NCBI GenBank assembly: GCA_036321795.1
Contig: JAWQCY010000004.1
Location: forward strand, 1-64,000
Source: CAKVON01 sp902475665
GTDB taxonomy: Bacteria > Actinomycetota > Coriobacteriia > Coriobacteriales > Atopobiaceae
Direction of reading: 5' to 3'
DNA length: 64,000 nucleotides
Made by a program: the position numbers and the translations under genes. Shown here piece after piece: positions 17,308 through 25,629 of this stretch. The number at the start of each line of letters is the position of its first letter. The stretch's first letter is position 1. The notes beneath the pieces were generated by a model. The model was given only the letters and a program-made list of their open reading frames with translations. It did not search any database and was not told the origin of the DNA.

Positions 17308-19032
17308 CTAGGACAAGATCTTCTCGCAGGCGGCGGCCAGCTGGTCGCGGACGGCCTCGGACTCCTGGCGCGTGGCACCCTTGGAGAAGAGGTACGCCTT
17401 GACCTTGGGCTCGGTACCGGACGGACGGAAGATGACCTTGTTGTCGCCTGCAAGGCGGAACTCGATCACGTTGGCCGCGGGCAGGGTCTGCGGCTCCTCC
17501 TTCTGAAGGCCGGAGACGCGCGGCATGGCGGCGCAGGCCTTGTAGTCGGTCGTGCCCACGACCTCGAGGCCGGCGATCTGGGTCGGCGGCTCGCGGCGCA
17601 GGCCGTCCATGATCTGGGCCATGCGCTCGGCGCCGGCGGCACCCGGGAAGGCGGCGTTGACGGTGGCGTTGAGGTAGTAGCCATACTTCCGGTACAGGGC
17701 GTCCATGGCCTCGTAGAGGTCCATGCCCTTGGCGGCATAGTAGCTGGCCATCTCGACGCACAGCATGGTGGCCACGATGGCGTCCTTGTCGCGGGCGTGG
17801 GTGCCAACCAGGTAGCCGTAGGACTCCTCGAAGCCCATGAGGAAGCGGTCCTGCTCGCCGGCATCCTTCAGCTGGTCGATCTGGTCGCCGATGTACTTGA
17901 AGCCGGTCAGCACGCGACGCATCTCGAAGCCGAGGTCACGCGCGAGCGCGTCGGGCATGGAGCTGGAGACGATCGTGGAGACGGCAACCTTGCGGCTGAC
18001 GTCCTCGTCGTTGTCGGCAGCCATGTGGGCGAGCCAGTCCATGAGCAGCACGCCCATCTCGTTGCCGGAGAGAAGCACGTAGTCGCCATCGTGCGGGATG
18101 GCGGTGCCCATGCGGTCGGCATCGGGGTCGGTGGCGACCACGAGGTTGGGCTTGACCTTCTCGGCAAGCTTGAGGGCGAGGTCGAGGGCCTCGCGGAACT
18201 CGGGGTTAGGGTACTTGCACGTGGGGAAGTTGCCGTCGGGCTCCGCCTGCTCGGGAACGACGGTGACGTTGTCGACGCCGATCTCCTTGAGGATGCGGGT
18301 CACGCACTCCATGCCAGTGCCGTTGAGCGGCGTGTAGACGACCGAGTAGTCGCCCGCGGCCTTGAAGCCCGGGACCGAGACCTTCTTGACGTTCTCGACG
18401 AAGGAATCGAGGACCTCCTCGGGCGTCCACTCGACCAGGCCCTTCTCGATAGCCTCGTCGAAGTCCATGAGCTTGGCGCCGCCGAAGACGGGGGTCTTGG
18501 CGATCGCGGCGCTGATCTCATCGGCGGCCTCGTTGGCAATCTGGCCGCCGTTGTCGTTGTAGACCTTGTAGCCGTTGTACTGCGCGGGGTTGTGGCTGGC
18601 CGTGAGCACGATGCCCGCGGAGGTGTGCAGGTGGCGCACCGCGAAGGAGAGCGTGGGAACAGGCTCAATGCGCGGATAGAGGTAGACGTGCACGCCGTTG
18701 GCAGCAAGCACGCTGGCGGCGACGCGCTGGAAGTCCTCGCCCTTGAGGCGCGAGTCGCGCGCGATGGCGATGGTCGGATTGTCGTAGTGGGCGTTGAGGT
18801 AGTCGGCAACGCCCTGGGTGGCCTGGGCGATGACGTGGACGTTCATCCTGTTGGTGCCCACGCCCAGAACGCCGCGCAGGCCAGCCGTGCCGAAGGAGAG
18901 ATCGCGGTAGAAGGCATCGTTGAGGGCCTCCTCGTTACCATCTGCGACCAGGGCTTCGAGCTCCTGCTTGAGGTCGGGTTCGGTGACGTTCTCGCGCCAG
19001 AGTTCGACGCGCTCGGCAATCTTGGTGTCCAT
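17308..19032 (-). CDS. Phosphoglucomutase / phosphomannomutase
   Basis: Interconverts hexose 1- and 6-phosphates, feeding nucleotide sugars and glycogen-type metabolism. The 574-residue product is full length for the long alpha-phosphohexomutase group. The phosphoserine loop is TASHNPAQYNGYK, the metal loop DPDADRMG, the sugar-binding loop GFEESYGYL and the phosphate-binding loop FRPSGTEPK. The start at 19032 follows AAGGGG; a longer frame upstream runs into non-coding DNA. It is a single gene, sharing a bidirectional terminator with the C39-like gene. Confidence 0.95.
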   Translation of the reverse strand: MDTKIAERVELWRENVTEPDLKQELEALVADGNEEALNDAFYRDLSFGTAGLRGVLGVGTNRMNVHVIAQATQGVADYLNAHYDNPTIAIARDSRLKGEDFQRVAASVLAANGVHVYLYPRIEPVPTLSFAVRHLHTSAGIVLTASHNPAQYNGYKVYNDNGGQIANEAADEISAAIAKTPVFGGAKLMDFDEAIEKGLVEWTPEEVLDSFVENVKKVSVPGFKAAGDYSVVYTPLNGTGMECVTRILKEIGVDNVTVVPEQAEPDGNFPTCKYPNPEFREALDLALKLAEKVKPNLVVATDPDADRMGTAIPHDGDYVLLSGNEMGVLLMDWLAHMAADNDEDVSRKVAVSTIVSSSMPDALARDLGFEMRRVLTGFKYIGDQIDQLKDAGEQDRFLMGFEESYGYLVGTHARDKDAIVATMLCVEMASYYAAKGMDLYEAMDALYRKYGYYLNATVNAAFPGAAGAERMAQIMDGLRREPPTQIAGLEVVGTTDYKACAAMPRVSGLQKEEPQTLPAANVIEFRLAGDNKVIFRPSGTEPKVKAYLFSKGATRQESEAVRDQLAAACEKILS

Positions 19033-19330
19033 GTGATACCCCTTCGACGTACGTTTTCGATCGGGCTGCGGGCGGACCCCGCGTCGGTCACGATAGGCTT
19101 TCCCGGCCGCAGGAGCCGAGACGCCACGCGTGGGTCCCGCACCCTTCCATCGTATCCATAGCGGGCTGCCGGGATGACCGCGACGTGGCGAATGTCGCAG
19201 TTTTTGGCGGGTGCGGACGGGATTGAGTCTGACGAGTTGCATGCGTGCGACTGGTTGGCAGGTGGGGTGGGGGCCTCGTGGTCAAAGCCGGCTCCCTCTT
19301 CGCCTCGAACCCTAGTTGGCACCACCCCAT

Positions 19331-19459
19331 GGTCAATGGACCCCGTTTCTTCGGCTTGGCACCGCGGCGTCGGGCGCCTGCCCGGTCAGAGAGGCCCACT
19401 TCTTCGGATGGGGCCCTTGCAGCCGGTCACTCGACCCGATATCTTCGGGTCGAGTGACC
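19331..19459 (+). repeat. Modular intergenic element, copy 1 (129 bp, one unit short)
   Basis: Order: 25-bp unit (19331-19355), 28-bp spacer, 25-bp unit (19384-19408), 16-bp spacer, 35-bp palindrome (19425-19459). Each unit starts GGTCA and ends TTCTTCGG. It equals the full element minus one unit and one 7-bp spacer. Confidence 0.85.
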
Positions 19460-19487
19460 GGATTTCCGGGTTTTCGGTTTTCGCCAA

Positions 19488-19563
19488 CTGGGCAAACGCT
19501 CGCGCGCCGGTCAGAGGGGCCGAAGTCTTCGGCCCCATTGACCACGCCACCGGCGTTTGCCCA
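19488..19563. repeat. Lone 35-bp palindrome with outer inverted repeats
   Basis: GGTCA...TGACC palindrome at 19509-19543 with centre CCGAAGTCTTCGG, enclosed by CTGGGCAAACG (19488-19498) and CGTTTGCCCAG (19553-19563). It sits between two oppositely oriented modular elements. Confidence 0.75.
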
Positions 19564-19592
19564 GGATTCGGAAGCGGGCGGCCCCCGTTAGC

Positions 19593-19752
19593 GGTCACTC
19601 GTGCCGAAGACTTCGGCACGAGTGACCGGCGCGGGAGGGCCCATCCGAAGAAGAGGGCGCGACTGACCACAGAAATCCGAAGAAAAGGACCTCGCTGACC
19701 GGGTGGGAGGCCTGACGCTGGGGGCAAGCCGAAGAAACGGGTCTGATTGACC
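19593..19752 (-). repeat. Modular intergenic element, copy 2 (160 bp)
   Basis: A perfect palindrome with 17-base arms GGTCACTCGTGCCGAAG (19593-19627), a 16-bp spacer, then three inverted 25-bp units at 19644-19668, 19676-19700 and 19728-19752, with spacers of 7 and 27 bp. Unit ends are again GGTCA and TTCTTCGG, read on the minus strand. Confidence 0.85.
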
Positions 19753-19762
19753 ACACCAGCCC

Positions 19763-20692
19763 TTACCGCCCAGGTAGATAACCTGGTAGCATTTCCCCTC
19801 TAAGCTCTTCGCATCTATGATTCCAGTCATGACTCCTGTCACGGATTCGAAACCGAACGGCCCTCGCGACAATACGCACCACTCGATCGAACTCATGCGA
19901 GTTGTAGACCTGGGCACGCGTAAGCGTCACCACTCGAATGCCGGCCGATTCGATCACGGCCCTTCTTGTCGAATCTTTCTCCAGCTTGTCCATAGCAGAA
20001 TGGTGCTCGTGACTCTCGTACTCGATTGCGATGCCAGCATCTCGCCAAAGGAAGTCACAGCGATAAGGCATGCCCTCGATCGCGATTGTATTGACCTCAG
20101 GCCTTGGCAACCCGTATCCGCCGGCACGACGTGCCAGACACATCAATTCGAACACCGCAGACTCCATCGGAGATGCTAGCCCATCAGCAACATCAAGCGC
20201 GGCGCGTCGAGCGTTTTCGCAGCATAGCCCGGGAGATTGCGCAACAAAAGCTCTAAGCTCGGCCGACGATGTCAATGGCACGGCGGTTACAAAGCCGGAT
20301 TCATCCATTGGAGCAAGCCGATAGTGGCCACACAACTCGTTACCGAGAAGAACAAGTTGGATATGGGACAGCCGCCTCCCCGCCTCCTCGAAACACAGTT
20401 CAGGAGACGAGACGCATAACCTTGAGTCCATGCGAACGAACGACTCGCGGGGTACGCCGTGGCTCCGGACATGGACGCATGACGTGCTCTCCTCGTTACG
20501 CTGATCCTCCCGCAACGCCATCACATGGACGGGAAGGCCAAACCAGCCCGGCCAACGCTCCCCCTTCGAACGGGCAACGGAAACCTTTGTGCAGGCATCG
20601 GCCAAGCCGCCTCGCCTGGGTCGGGACAGGCGCTCGGCGGCGATGGGCGTGCGCCAGAACCTCAACGCGGATATGTCGCAGACGTAGTACAT
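19763..20692 (-). CDS. DUF559 / restriction-endonuclease-like protein
   Basis: A 309-residue protein whose C-terminal ~110 residues look like the DUF559/VSR endonuclease-like fold: YRCDFLWRDAGIAIEYES, with D and E-x-E-type acidic residues, then RRAVIESAGIRVVTLTRAQV. The N-terminal two thirds resemble the AbiEi-like or DUF559-associated regions common in actinobacteria but carry no clear motif. The start at 20692 lacks a convincing ribosome binding site, so the true start could be further in. GC content and codon use are lower than in its neighbours, and the gene abuts the repeat cluster at 19331-19752, which hints at acquisition. Nuclease activity is an inference. Confidence 0.65.
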   Translation of the reverse strand: MYYVCDISALRFWRTPIAAERLSRPRRGGLADACTKVSVARSKGERWPGWFGLPVHVMALREDQRNEESTSCVHVRSHGVPRESFVRMDSRLCVSSPELCFEEAGRRLSHIQLVLLGNELCGHYRLAPMDESGFVTAVPLTSSAELRAFVAQSPGLCCENARRAALDVADGLASPMESAVFELMCLARRAGGYGLPRPEVNTIAIEGMPYRCDFLWRDAGIAIEYESHEHHSAMDKLEKDSTRRAVIESAGIRVVTLTRAQVYNSHEFDRVVRIVARAVRFRIRDRSHDWNHRCEELRGEMLPGYLPGR

Positions 20693-20952
20693 GGCGCGAG
20701 CATGACGCGCGCACCCAACAACAATCCGGGCTCGAACCGTCGATGATCCGACCCAAAACCAACAGCCGCCCGCCCCACACGAGATGCACACCCCCACCAG
20801 GTACAATTCCGCCCGTAATGGAATCGATTCCGAGAAGTGCGCTTCCACAAGGCCCACAAATAATCGCCGCCCACGAAACATCGAAGCCCAGGTGCCGTCA
20901 CCCAGGCGCCGCCAGCGAGCCGATGCGGGTGAGGCATCACGGACAGGACGAG

Positions 20953-20965
20953 GCACTTCTCGGCA
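20953..20965 (-). repeat. Intergenic motif TGCCGAGAAGTGC
   Basis: Exact 13-base copy only 24 bp upstream of the rlmKL start codon, so it lies in the leader or promoter. Confidence 0.5.
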
Positions 20966-20988
20966 TGCGACGGGCGAAAGGTGTCCCG

Positions 20989-23664
20989 ATGGAATTCTTC
21001 GCAACGTGCCCCAAGGGCTTTGAGCAGGCGCTGTCCGCAGAGCTGGCGTCGCTCGGGCTGTCCCAGGTCAGGGCCCTGCACGGCCAGGTGACCTTCTCCG
21101 GCGAGCTTGCCGACGCATATCGCGCGTGCCTGTGGTCGCGCATGGCGTCGCGCGTGGCGCTGGTGCTCGCACGCGTGGGCGCACGCGACTCCGACGAGCT
21201 GTACGAGGGCGTCTCCGGTATCGCATGGGAGGACCACGTCGCGGCCGGCTCCACCATCGCGATCGACGCGCACGGCCTGAACGCCGAGCTTCGCAACAGT
21301 CAGTTCATCGCCCTGCGCACCAAGGACGCCGTCTCGGACCGCATGCTGTCGCGTCGCGCCGTGCGACCGATGACCGACCCGTCCAACCCCGACCTGCGCC
21401 TGGTCTGCCGCGTGCGCGGCGACCGCGCGACCGTGGGCATCGACCTCACCGGCGACCCGCTGTTCCGCCGCGGCTACGAGTCGGCCCGCAACCCGCGCCA
21501 GCAGATCGTGCCGCTTCGCCCCGACTACGCCGCCGCGATGCTGGCCACGGGCAGCTGGTTCCGCAACTGCCGCCACGACGCGCCGAGCCTGGTCGCGGGC
21601 TTCGCCGGCACCGGCAGCATCGTCGCCGAGGCCGCCTCGCAGGCGCTCGACCGTGCGCCCGGCCTGCTGCGCGCACGCTGGGGCTTCGACGCCTGGCTCG
21701 GCCACGACGCCGAGGCCTGGGACTCCCTCATGGCCGAGGCAAACGACCGTGCGGACGCCGGTGCCAGCTGCGACCTGCGGATCGTTGCCTGCGACACCCG
21801 CCCGGGCTGGCAGTCTGCCCTGCGCCAGACCCTTCGTGCCGCAAGCCTCGACATCGAGCCCACGCTCATCGACTTCGGCGGCGCGCCTGCCGAGAAGGGC
21901 GTCCCGTCGCTGGCCGAGGCCGTGGCCGACATGCCCTCGACGCCCCTGGCGGCGCTCGACTGCTCCTTCGCGTGCGGCGCCGAGCTTGCCGGGACCGCGC
22001 GCGTGCTCGCGGGCGTCAGCGAGGTCGCCGACGCCGTGGGCGCCGCAAGCCCGCTGGTCCTTCTCGCCAGCGACACGACGGTCGACGCGGCGCTGCGATG
22101 CGAGCCCAGCCAGAGGCCCGTCGACGTGATCGTGGGCTCCGAGCCCGCGACGATCCGCAGCTACGACCTGTCGCAGCGCGAGGGCGAGAGCGCCTCGGTC
22201 GAGCTTGCCGGCGGCCGTCGCGTGCCCGTGCTCGTGGGCGCGTCCGACCAGTTTGCCGCTCGCCTGGCGAAGGTCGCCAAGCAGCGCGCCAAGTGGGCCA
22301 AGCGCGAGGACGTGAGCTGCTACCGCGTCTACGACGCCGACCTGCCCGACTATGCGGTGGCAATCGACGTCTACCAGGGCATCCCGCGCACCGACCGCCA
22401 GGGCAACCTGATCAAGGCCGGCCGCTGGGCCGTAATCGCCGAGTACGCGGCGCCGCGCGAGGTCGACCCCTCGCTGGCCCGTGCGCGCCTGCTTGACGTG
22501 CTGGCCATCGCCCCCGCGGTCCTGGGCATCGACCCGTCTGACACCCACGTCCGCGTGCGCACCCGCGCCAAGGGCGGCTCGCAGTACGCCGACGCGGGCA
22601 AGACCGCGCAGGGCCGCGACCCGCACCGCCGCCCCAACATGCACCTCGTGGAGGAGGGTGGCCTGACGTTCGCCGTCAACTTCGAGGACTACCTGGACAC
22701 GGGAATCTTCCTCGACCACCGAGACACGCGCAACATGTTGCGCGAGATGGCCAAAAAGGTGCCCGCAGGTGGTTGGTTCTGCAACCTGTTTGCCTATACG
22801 GGCACCGCTACCTGCTACGCAGCGGACGGCGGTATCGAGAAGACCGTTACCGTCGACATGTCGCGAACCTATCTGGACTGGGCAAAGCGCAACATGGTGC
22901 GTAACGGCTTCGACGAGGACACCCACTACTTCGTGCAAGACGACGTGCTGCAGTGGGTCGAGGACGAGCGTCACAGCCCGCACCGCTACGACCTCGTGTT
23001 CTGCGACCCGCCGACCTTCTCCAACAGCGCGCGCATGCGCGGCGCCTGGGACGTCCAGCGCGACCACGCCGAGCTCCTCATCTCGATCTCGCGCATGCTC
23101 ACGTCCAACGGCGTCTGCCTGTTCTCGTGCAACCTGCGCGGCTTCAAGCCCGACGTCGAGGCGTTGGCCAAGGCCGGCGTCCAAATCGAGGACGTGACCG
23201 AGGACACCATCCCCGAGGACTTCTCGCGCAACAAGAAGATCCACCACTGCTACCTGGTGAGAAGGACGCCGAGGCCCGAGGGCTCCGCCTCGCGTGCCGC
23301 TGCCCCGCGCGCGGCCGCACCGCGTCCCGTTGGCGGCCGCCCGCAGCGTGACGCGCGCCCGGCGCCCGACCGCCCGCGCACGACCGGCCCCCGTCCGGGC
23401 AACGGCCCCCGACCCGGCGGCGCCTCTCGTCCCGCAAGCCAGCATGACGGCGGCGGACGCAACCAGCGTGGTGGCTACGGCACTCGCGGTATGGGCGGCG
23501 CAAGCAGCAACGGCAACGGGGGCTCCAGCCGCTACGGCAGCGGCTACCACGGCCAGCTCGACTCGCGCCATGGCCGTGGCGGCGGCCGCGGACATGGCAA
23601 CGGCAGGCCAGGCCCCGGGCGTGACGGCGGCAGGCCAGGCACGGACCGTCACCGCAACGACTAG
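20989..23664 (+). CDS. rlmL: Fused 23S rRNA methyltransferase RlmKL, RlmL half degenerate
   Basis: In Gamma-proteobacteria RlmKL makes m2G2445 (RlmL half) and m7G2069 (RlmK half) in 23S rRNA. This 891-residue homologue has a THUMP-containing N-terminal half in which the SAM loop reads AGFAGTGS (203-210) and the catalytic NPPYG is replaced by DCSFACGAE around 324-332. The RlmK half is intact: FAYTGTATCYAA near 601 and DPPTFSNS at 673. A 125-residue Gly/Arg/Pro-rich tail, absent from E. coli RlmKL, ends the protein and may bind RNA. The start at 20989 was chosen from family alignment; frames further upstream are non-coding. Confidence 0.85.
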   Translation: MEFFATCPKGFEQALSAELASLGLSQVRALHGQVTFSGELADAYRACLWSRMASRVALVLARVGARDSDELYEGVSGIAWEDHVAAGSTIAIDAHGLNAELRNSQFIALRTKDAVSDRMLSRRAVRPMTDPSNPDLRLVCRVRGDRATVGIDLTGDPLFRRGYESARNPRQQIVPLRPDYAAAMLATGSWFRNCRHDAPSLVAGFAGTGSIVAEAASQALDRAPGLLRARWGFDAWLGHDAEAWDSLMAEANDRADAGASCDLRIVACDTRPGWQSALRQTLRAASLDIEPTLIDFGGAPAEKGVPSLAEAVADMPSTPLAALDCSFACGAELAGTARVLAGVSEVADAVGAASPLVLLASDTTVDAALRCEPSQRPVDVIVGSEPATIRSYDLSQREGESASVELAGGRRVPVLVGASDQFAARLAKVAKQRAKWAKREDVSCYRVYDADLPDYAVAIDVYQGIPRTDRQGNLIKAGRWAVIAEYAAPREVDPSLARARLLDVLAIAPAVLGIDPSDTHVRVRTRAKGGSQYADAGKTAQGRDPHRRPNMHLVEEGGLTFAVNFEDYLDTGIFLDHRDTRNMLREMAKKVPAGGWFCNLFAYTGTATCYAADGGIEKTVTVDMSRTYLDWAKRNMVRNGFDEDTHYFVQDDVLQWVEDERHSPHRYDLVFCDPPTFSNSARMRGAWDVQRDHAELLISISRMLTSNGVCLFSCNLRGFKPDVEALAKAGVQIEDVTEDTIPEDFSRNKKIHHCYLVRRTPRPEGSASRAAAPRAAAPRPVGGRPQRDARPAPDRPRTTGPRPGNGPRPGGASRPASQHDGGGRNQRGGYGTRGMGGASSNGNGGSSRYGSGYHGQLDSRHGRGGGRGHGNGRPGPGRDGGRPGTDRHRND

Positions 23665-23677
23665 GCCCGGCACACAG

Positions 23678-23728
23678 ACGCCCCGGAAGGGCCCGACGCC
23701 ACAGGGCATCGGAGCGCTTCCGGGGCGT
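23678..23728 (+). terminator. Hairpin between rlmKL and the S10 peptidase gene
   Basis: The 12-base stem ACGCCCCGGAAG / CTTCCGGGGCGT encloses a 27-base loop, 13 bp after the rlmKL stop and between convergent genes; it probably serves both. Confidence 0.65.
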
Positions 23729-23809
23729 CCTCGCGTTGCGGGTGGGAACGCGACCCAAGCGTTCTTCTCGACAGTACAGGCCCTCCACACGGCCGCGCCG
23801 TCCGCAGCG

Positions 23810-25333
23810 CTACCCCTGCGAGTAGAACCTCTCGAAGTCGGCTGCCATGGCCTCGAGCGTGGGCACGTCGACGTAGGCCATGTGGCCGCAGCCATAGCGG
23901 CACCAGGTCACGTTGCGCTTGATGTCGTCCGACAGGAACTGGCAGCTGATGTCGTGCACCACGTTCCAATAGGTCGTCGCCGCGTCGTAGCGGCCGCCCA
24001 TGATCATCAGCTTGGTCGACGGGCTGCGACGCAGGGCCGTGGCGATGTCGAACGAGACGTTGGGCGCCGCGACCCTCTCGCCCGTGCCCAGGACCTCGTG
24101 CTCCCAATTCCAGTTGACGCCGACCTTGTAGTAGTTGTTGTTCAGGTAGCGCGCGGGGGCCTCGTAGCCAAGGTCATCGTGAAGGAAGGTGCGGAACGCG
24201 GCCGACCACGCGGACTCGACGGCATCGTCGGCGGCATCCTCGGCGGCCAAGAAGTCGCTCGAGCGCTGCGCGGGGTGGTAGGCGTCGGACGAGAAGCGCG
24301 TGTCCAGTCGACCGATGACCCTGCCCTCGTCGGCCAGCAGACGGGCGCGGAACTCGTCGAGGTCGACGCGCAGGTGGTGGTGCGCGATCCAATCGGCGTC
24401 GATGCCGATGAACGAGGACAGCCGCTCGGCGACCTCGCGCTCGCGCCCCTTTCCCAGGCGGTCACCCGCGAGAAGCGCCGGTGCCATGACCTGATCGGTG
24501 AACTCCATCGCCTGGTCGAACCACTCGTCGTCGGAGGCAGCCTGGGTGCCCGCCTTGCCAAAGTGGCGCGCCGTGGCGGCGAACGTCGGGACCATGCCCA
24601 GGTAGTACAGGTCCTCGCCGGGCAACGTCTGAACCCAGTCGAAGATCGCCGACAGCATCGTGACGCCCGCGACCCTCACGCCCCGCTCGCCGAGCAGGCG
24701 CATCAACACGGCGTTGCGAAGCGTTCCGTAGGACTCGCCCAGCAGGTAGACGGGGCTCGACCAGCGACCGTTGTCCTGGAGCCACTGCTGGATGGCACGG
24801 CAGAACGCGTCGGCGTCGCCGTCGACGCCGAACAGCTTGCGCGTGTCGGCACCCTCGGCCACGCTCGAGAAGCCCGTGCCCGGCGCGTCGAAGAACACCA
24901 GATCGGACTGGACCAGCAGCGTGCAGGGGTTGTCCTCGACCACGCAGCGGCCCACGTGGGAGGTGCCGTTGGTGACCACGCGGCGCGGCCCCACGCCGCC
25001 GAAGTTGATGGGCACGCTCGCGCAGCCCGGGCCTCCGTTGAAGCAGAACGTCACCGGGCGCGACGCGTCGGGCTCACCGTCGCCCATGGCGACGTAGGAC
25101 AGGCTGAACATCTTGCCCAGGAGGTTGCCGGTGTCCTCGCGCACGTCCACGTGGCACGCGGTGGCCTCGTACTCGATGGTACGCCCCTCTCCCCTCCAGG
25201 TAAGAAGTGCGCTCGCGGCCGCGGGCTCGGCAAGCCGCCTGTCGGCGGGGATGGTGATGAACGCGTCGGGTGCCGCGCCGTGCGCGGCCGACGCGGGCGT
25301 CGAAGTCGGCTGGGACGAGGTATCGTCGGACAT
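23810..25333 (-). CDS. S10-family serine carboxypeptidase-like protein
   Basis: The 507-residue product has the S10 carboxypeptidase layout: oxyanion loop FNGGPGC at 98-104, nucleophile Ser201 in GESYGT, catalytic Asp in GGRYDAATTY and His in YGCGHMAY. Such enzymes remove C-terminal residues from peptides. There is no signal peptide, so it should act in the cytoplasm, unlike the lysosomal or vacuolar eukaryotic members. The start at 25333 follows AAGGGAG. It is a single gene, divergent from kup. Confidence 0.88.
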   Translation of the reverse strand: MSDDTSSQPTSTPASAAHGAAPDAFITIPADRRLAEPAAASALLTWRGEGRTIEYEATACHVDVREDTGNLLGKMFSLSYVAMGDGEPDASRPVTFCFNGGPGCASVPINFGGVGPRRVVTNGTSHVGRCVVEDNPCTLLVQSDLVFFDAPGTGFSSVAEGADTRKLFGVDGDADAFCRAIQQWLQDNGRWSSPVYLLGESYGTLRNAVLMRLLGERGVRVAGVTMLSAIFDWVQTLPGEDLYYLGMVPTFAATARHFGKAGTQAASDDEWFDQAMEFTDQVMAPALLAGDRLGKGREREVAERLSSFIGIDADWIAHHHLRVDLDEFRARLLADEGRVIGRLDTRFSSDAYHPAQRSSDFLAAEDAADDAVESAWSAAFRTFLHDDLGYEAPARYLNNNYYKVGVNWNWEHEVLGTGERVAAPNVSFDIATALRRSPSTKLMIMGGRYDAATTYWNVVHDISCQFLSDDIKRNVTWCRYGCGHMAYVDVPTLEAMAADFERFYSQG

Positions 25334-25356
25334 GGATGCTCCCTTCGTAGATGGTC

Positions 25357-25366
25357 CTTCTCGGCA
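25357..25366 (-). repeat. Intergenic motif TGCCGAGAAG
   Basis: Ten-base core copy, 24 bp upstream of the S10 peptidase start. Confidence 0.45.
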
Positions 25367-25562
25367 CCTGACGCTACCACTTGGACGGCGAGGCGGCCGG
25401 TGCCATTCCCCGTTGCCCGACAAGCGGGTCGCACGAGACCATGGATGCACGAAAGCAACTATGATTTCGTGCCGGGACCCAGCCATAGTCGGTCGATGGC
25501 CCGCCTTGGCCCAGACCCCGCGCACAACCATATATAGTGGTAAATTGAATCGCTTAGAGTTC

Positions 25563-25584
25563 GTCCGCGCCAGATGGCGCGGAC
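25563..25584 (+). promoter_or_regulatory. Leader hairpin of kup
   Basis: Perfect 9-base stem GTCCGCGCC / GGCGCGGAC with an AGAT loop, between a TATATAGT -10-like patch (about 25530-25540) and the AAGGAG site of kup. It lacks a T-run, so it is more likely an mRNA-stabilising or translation element than a terminator. No c-di-AMP riboswitch signature was recognised. Confidence 0.4.
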
Positions 25585-25629
25585 ATGGGCTGGGACCGTC
25601 CGACCCCACGTAACAAGGAGTACCTCACG

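Larger units (their letters stand above)
19033..19762. other. 730-bp intergenic region with clustered modular repeats
   Basis: Between pgm and the DUF559 gene. The first 300 bp (19033-19330) hold the pgm promoter region and nothing else I recognise. 19331-19752 holds two copies of a modular 25-bp-unit element in opposite orientation around a central lone palindrome. Small open frames through here are by-products of the repeats. Confidence 0.7.

Noticed and set aside
19331..19752. CRISPR-like array
   Set aside because: The 25-bp units are separated by short spacers of fixed length that are themselves repeated between copies, units occur in both orientations, and no cas gene is present.
20715..20750. 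tRNA on the minus strand (GGTTCGAGCC resembles a T-loop)
   Set aside because: The T-stem does not pair properly and no acceptor, D-arm or anticodon stem fits around it.
19763..21004. An N-terminal extension of the DUF559 protein up to 21004
   Set aside because: The extra ~100 residues overlap the promoter and motif region of the divergent rlmKL gene and show no conserved features.
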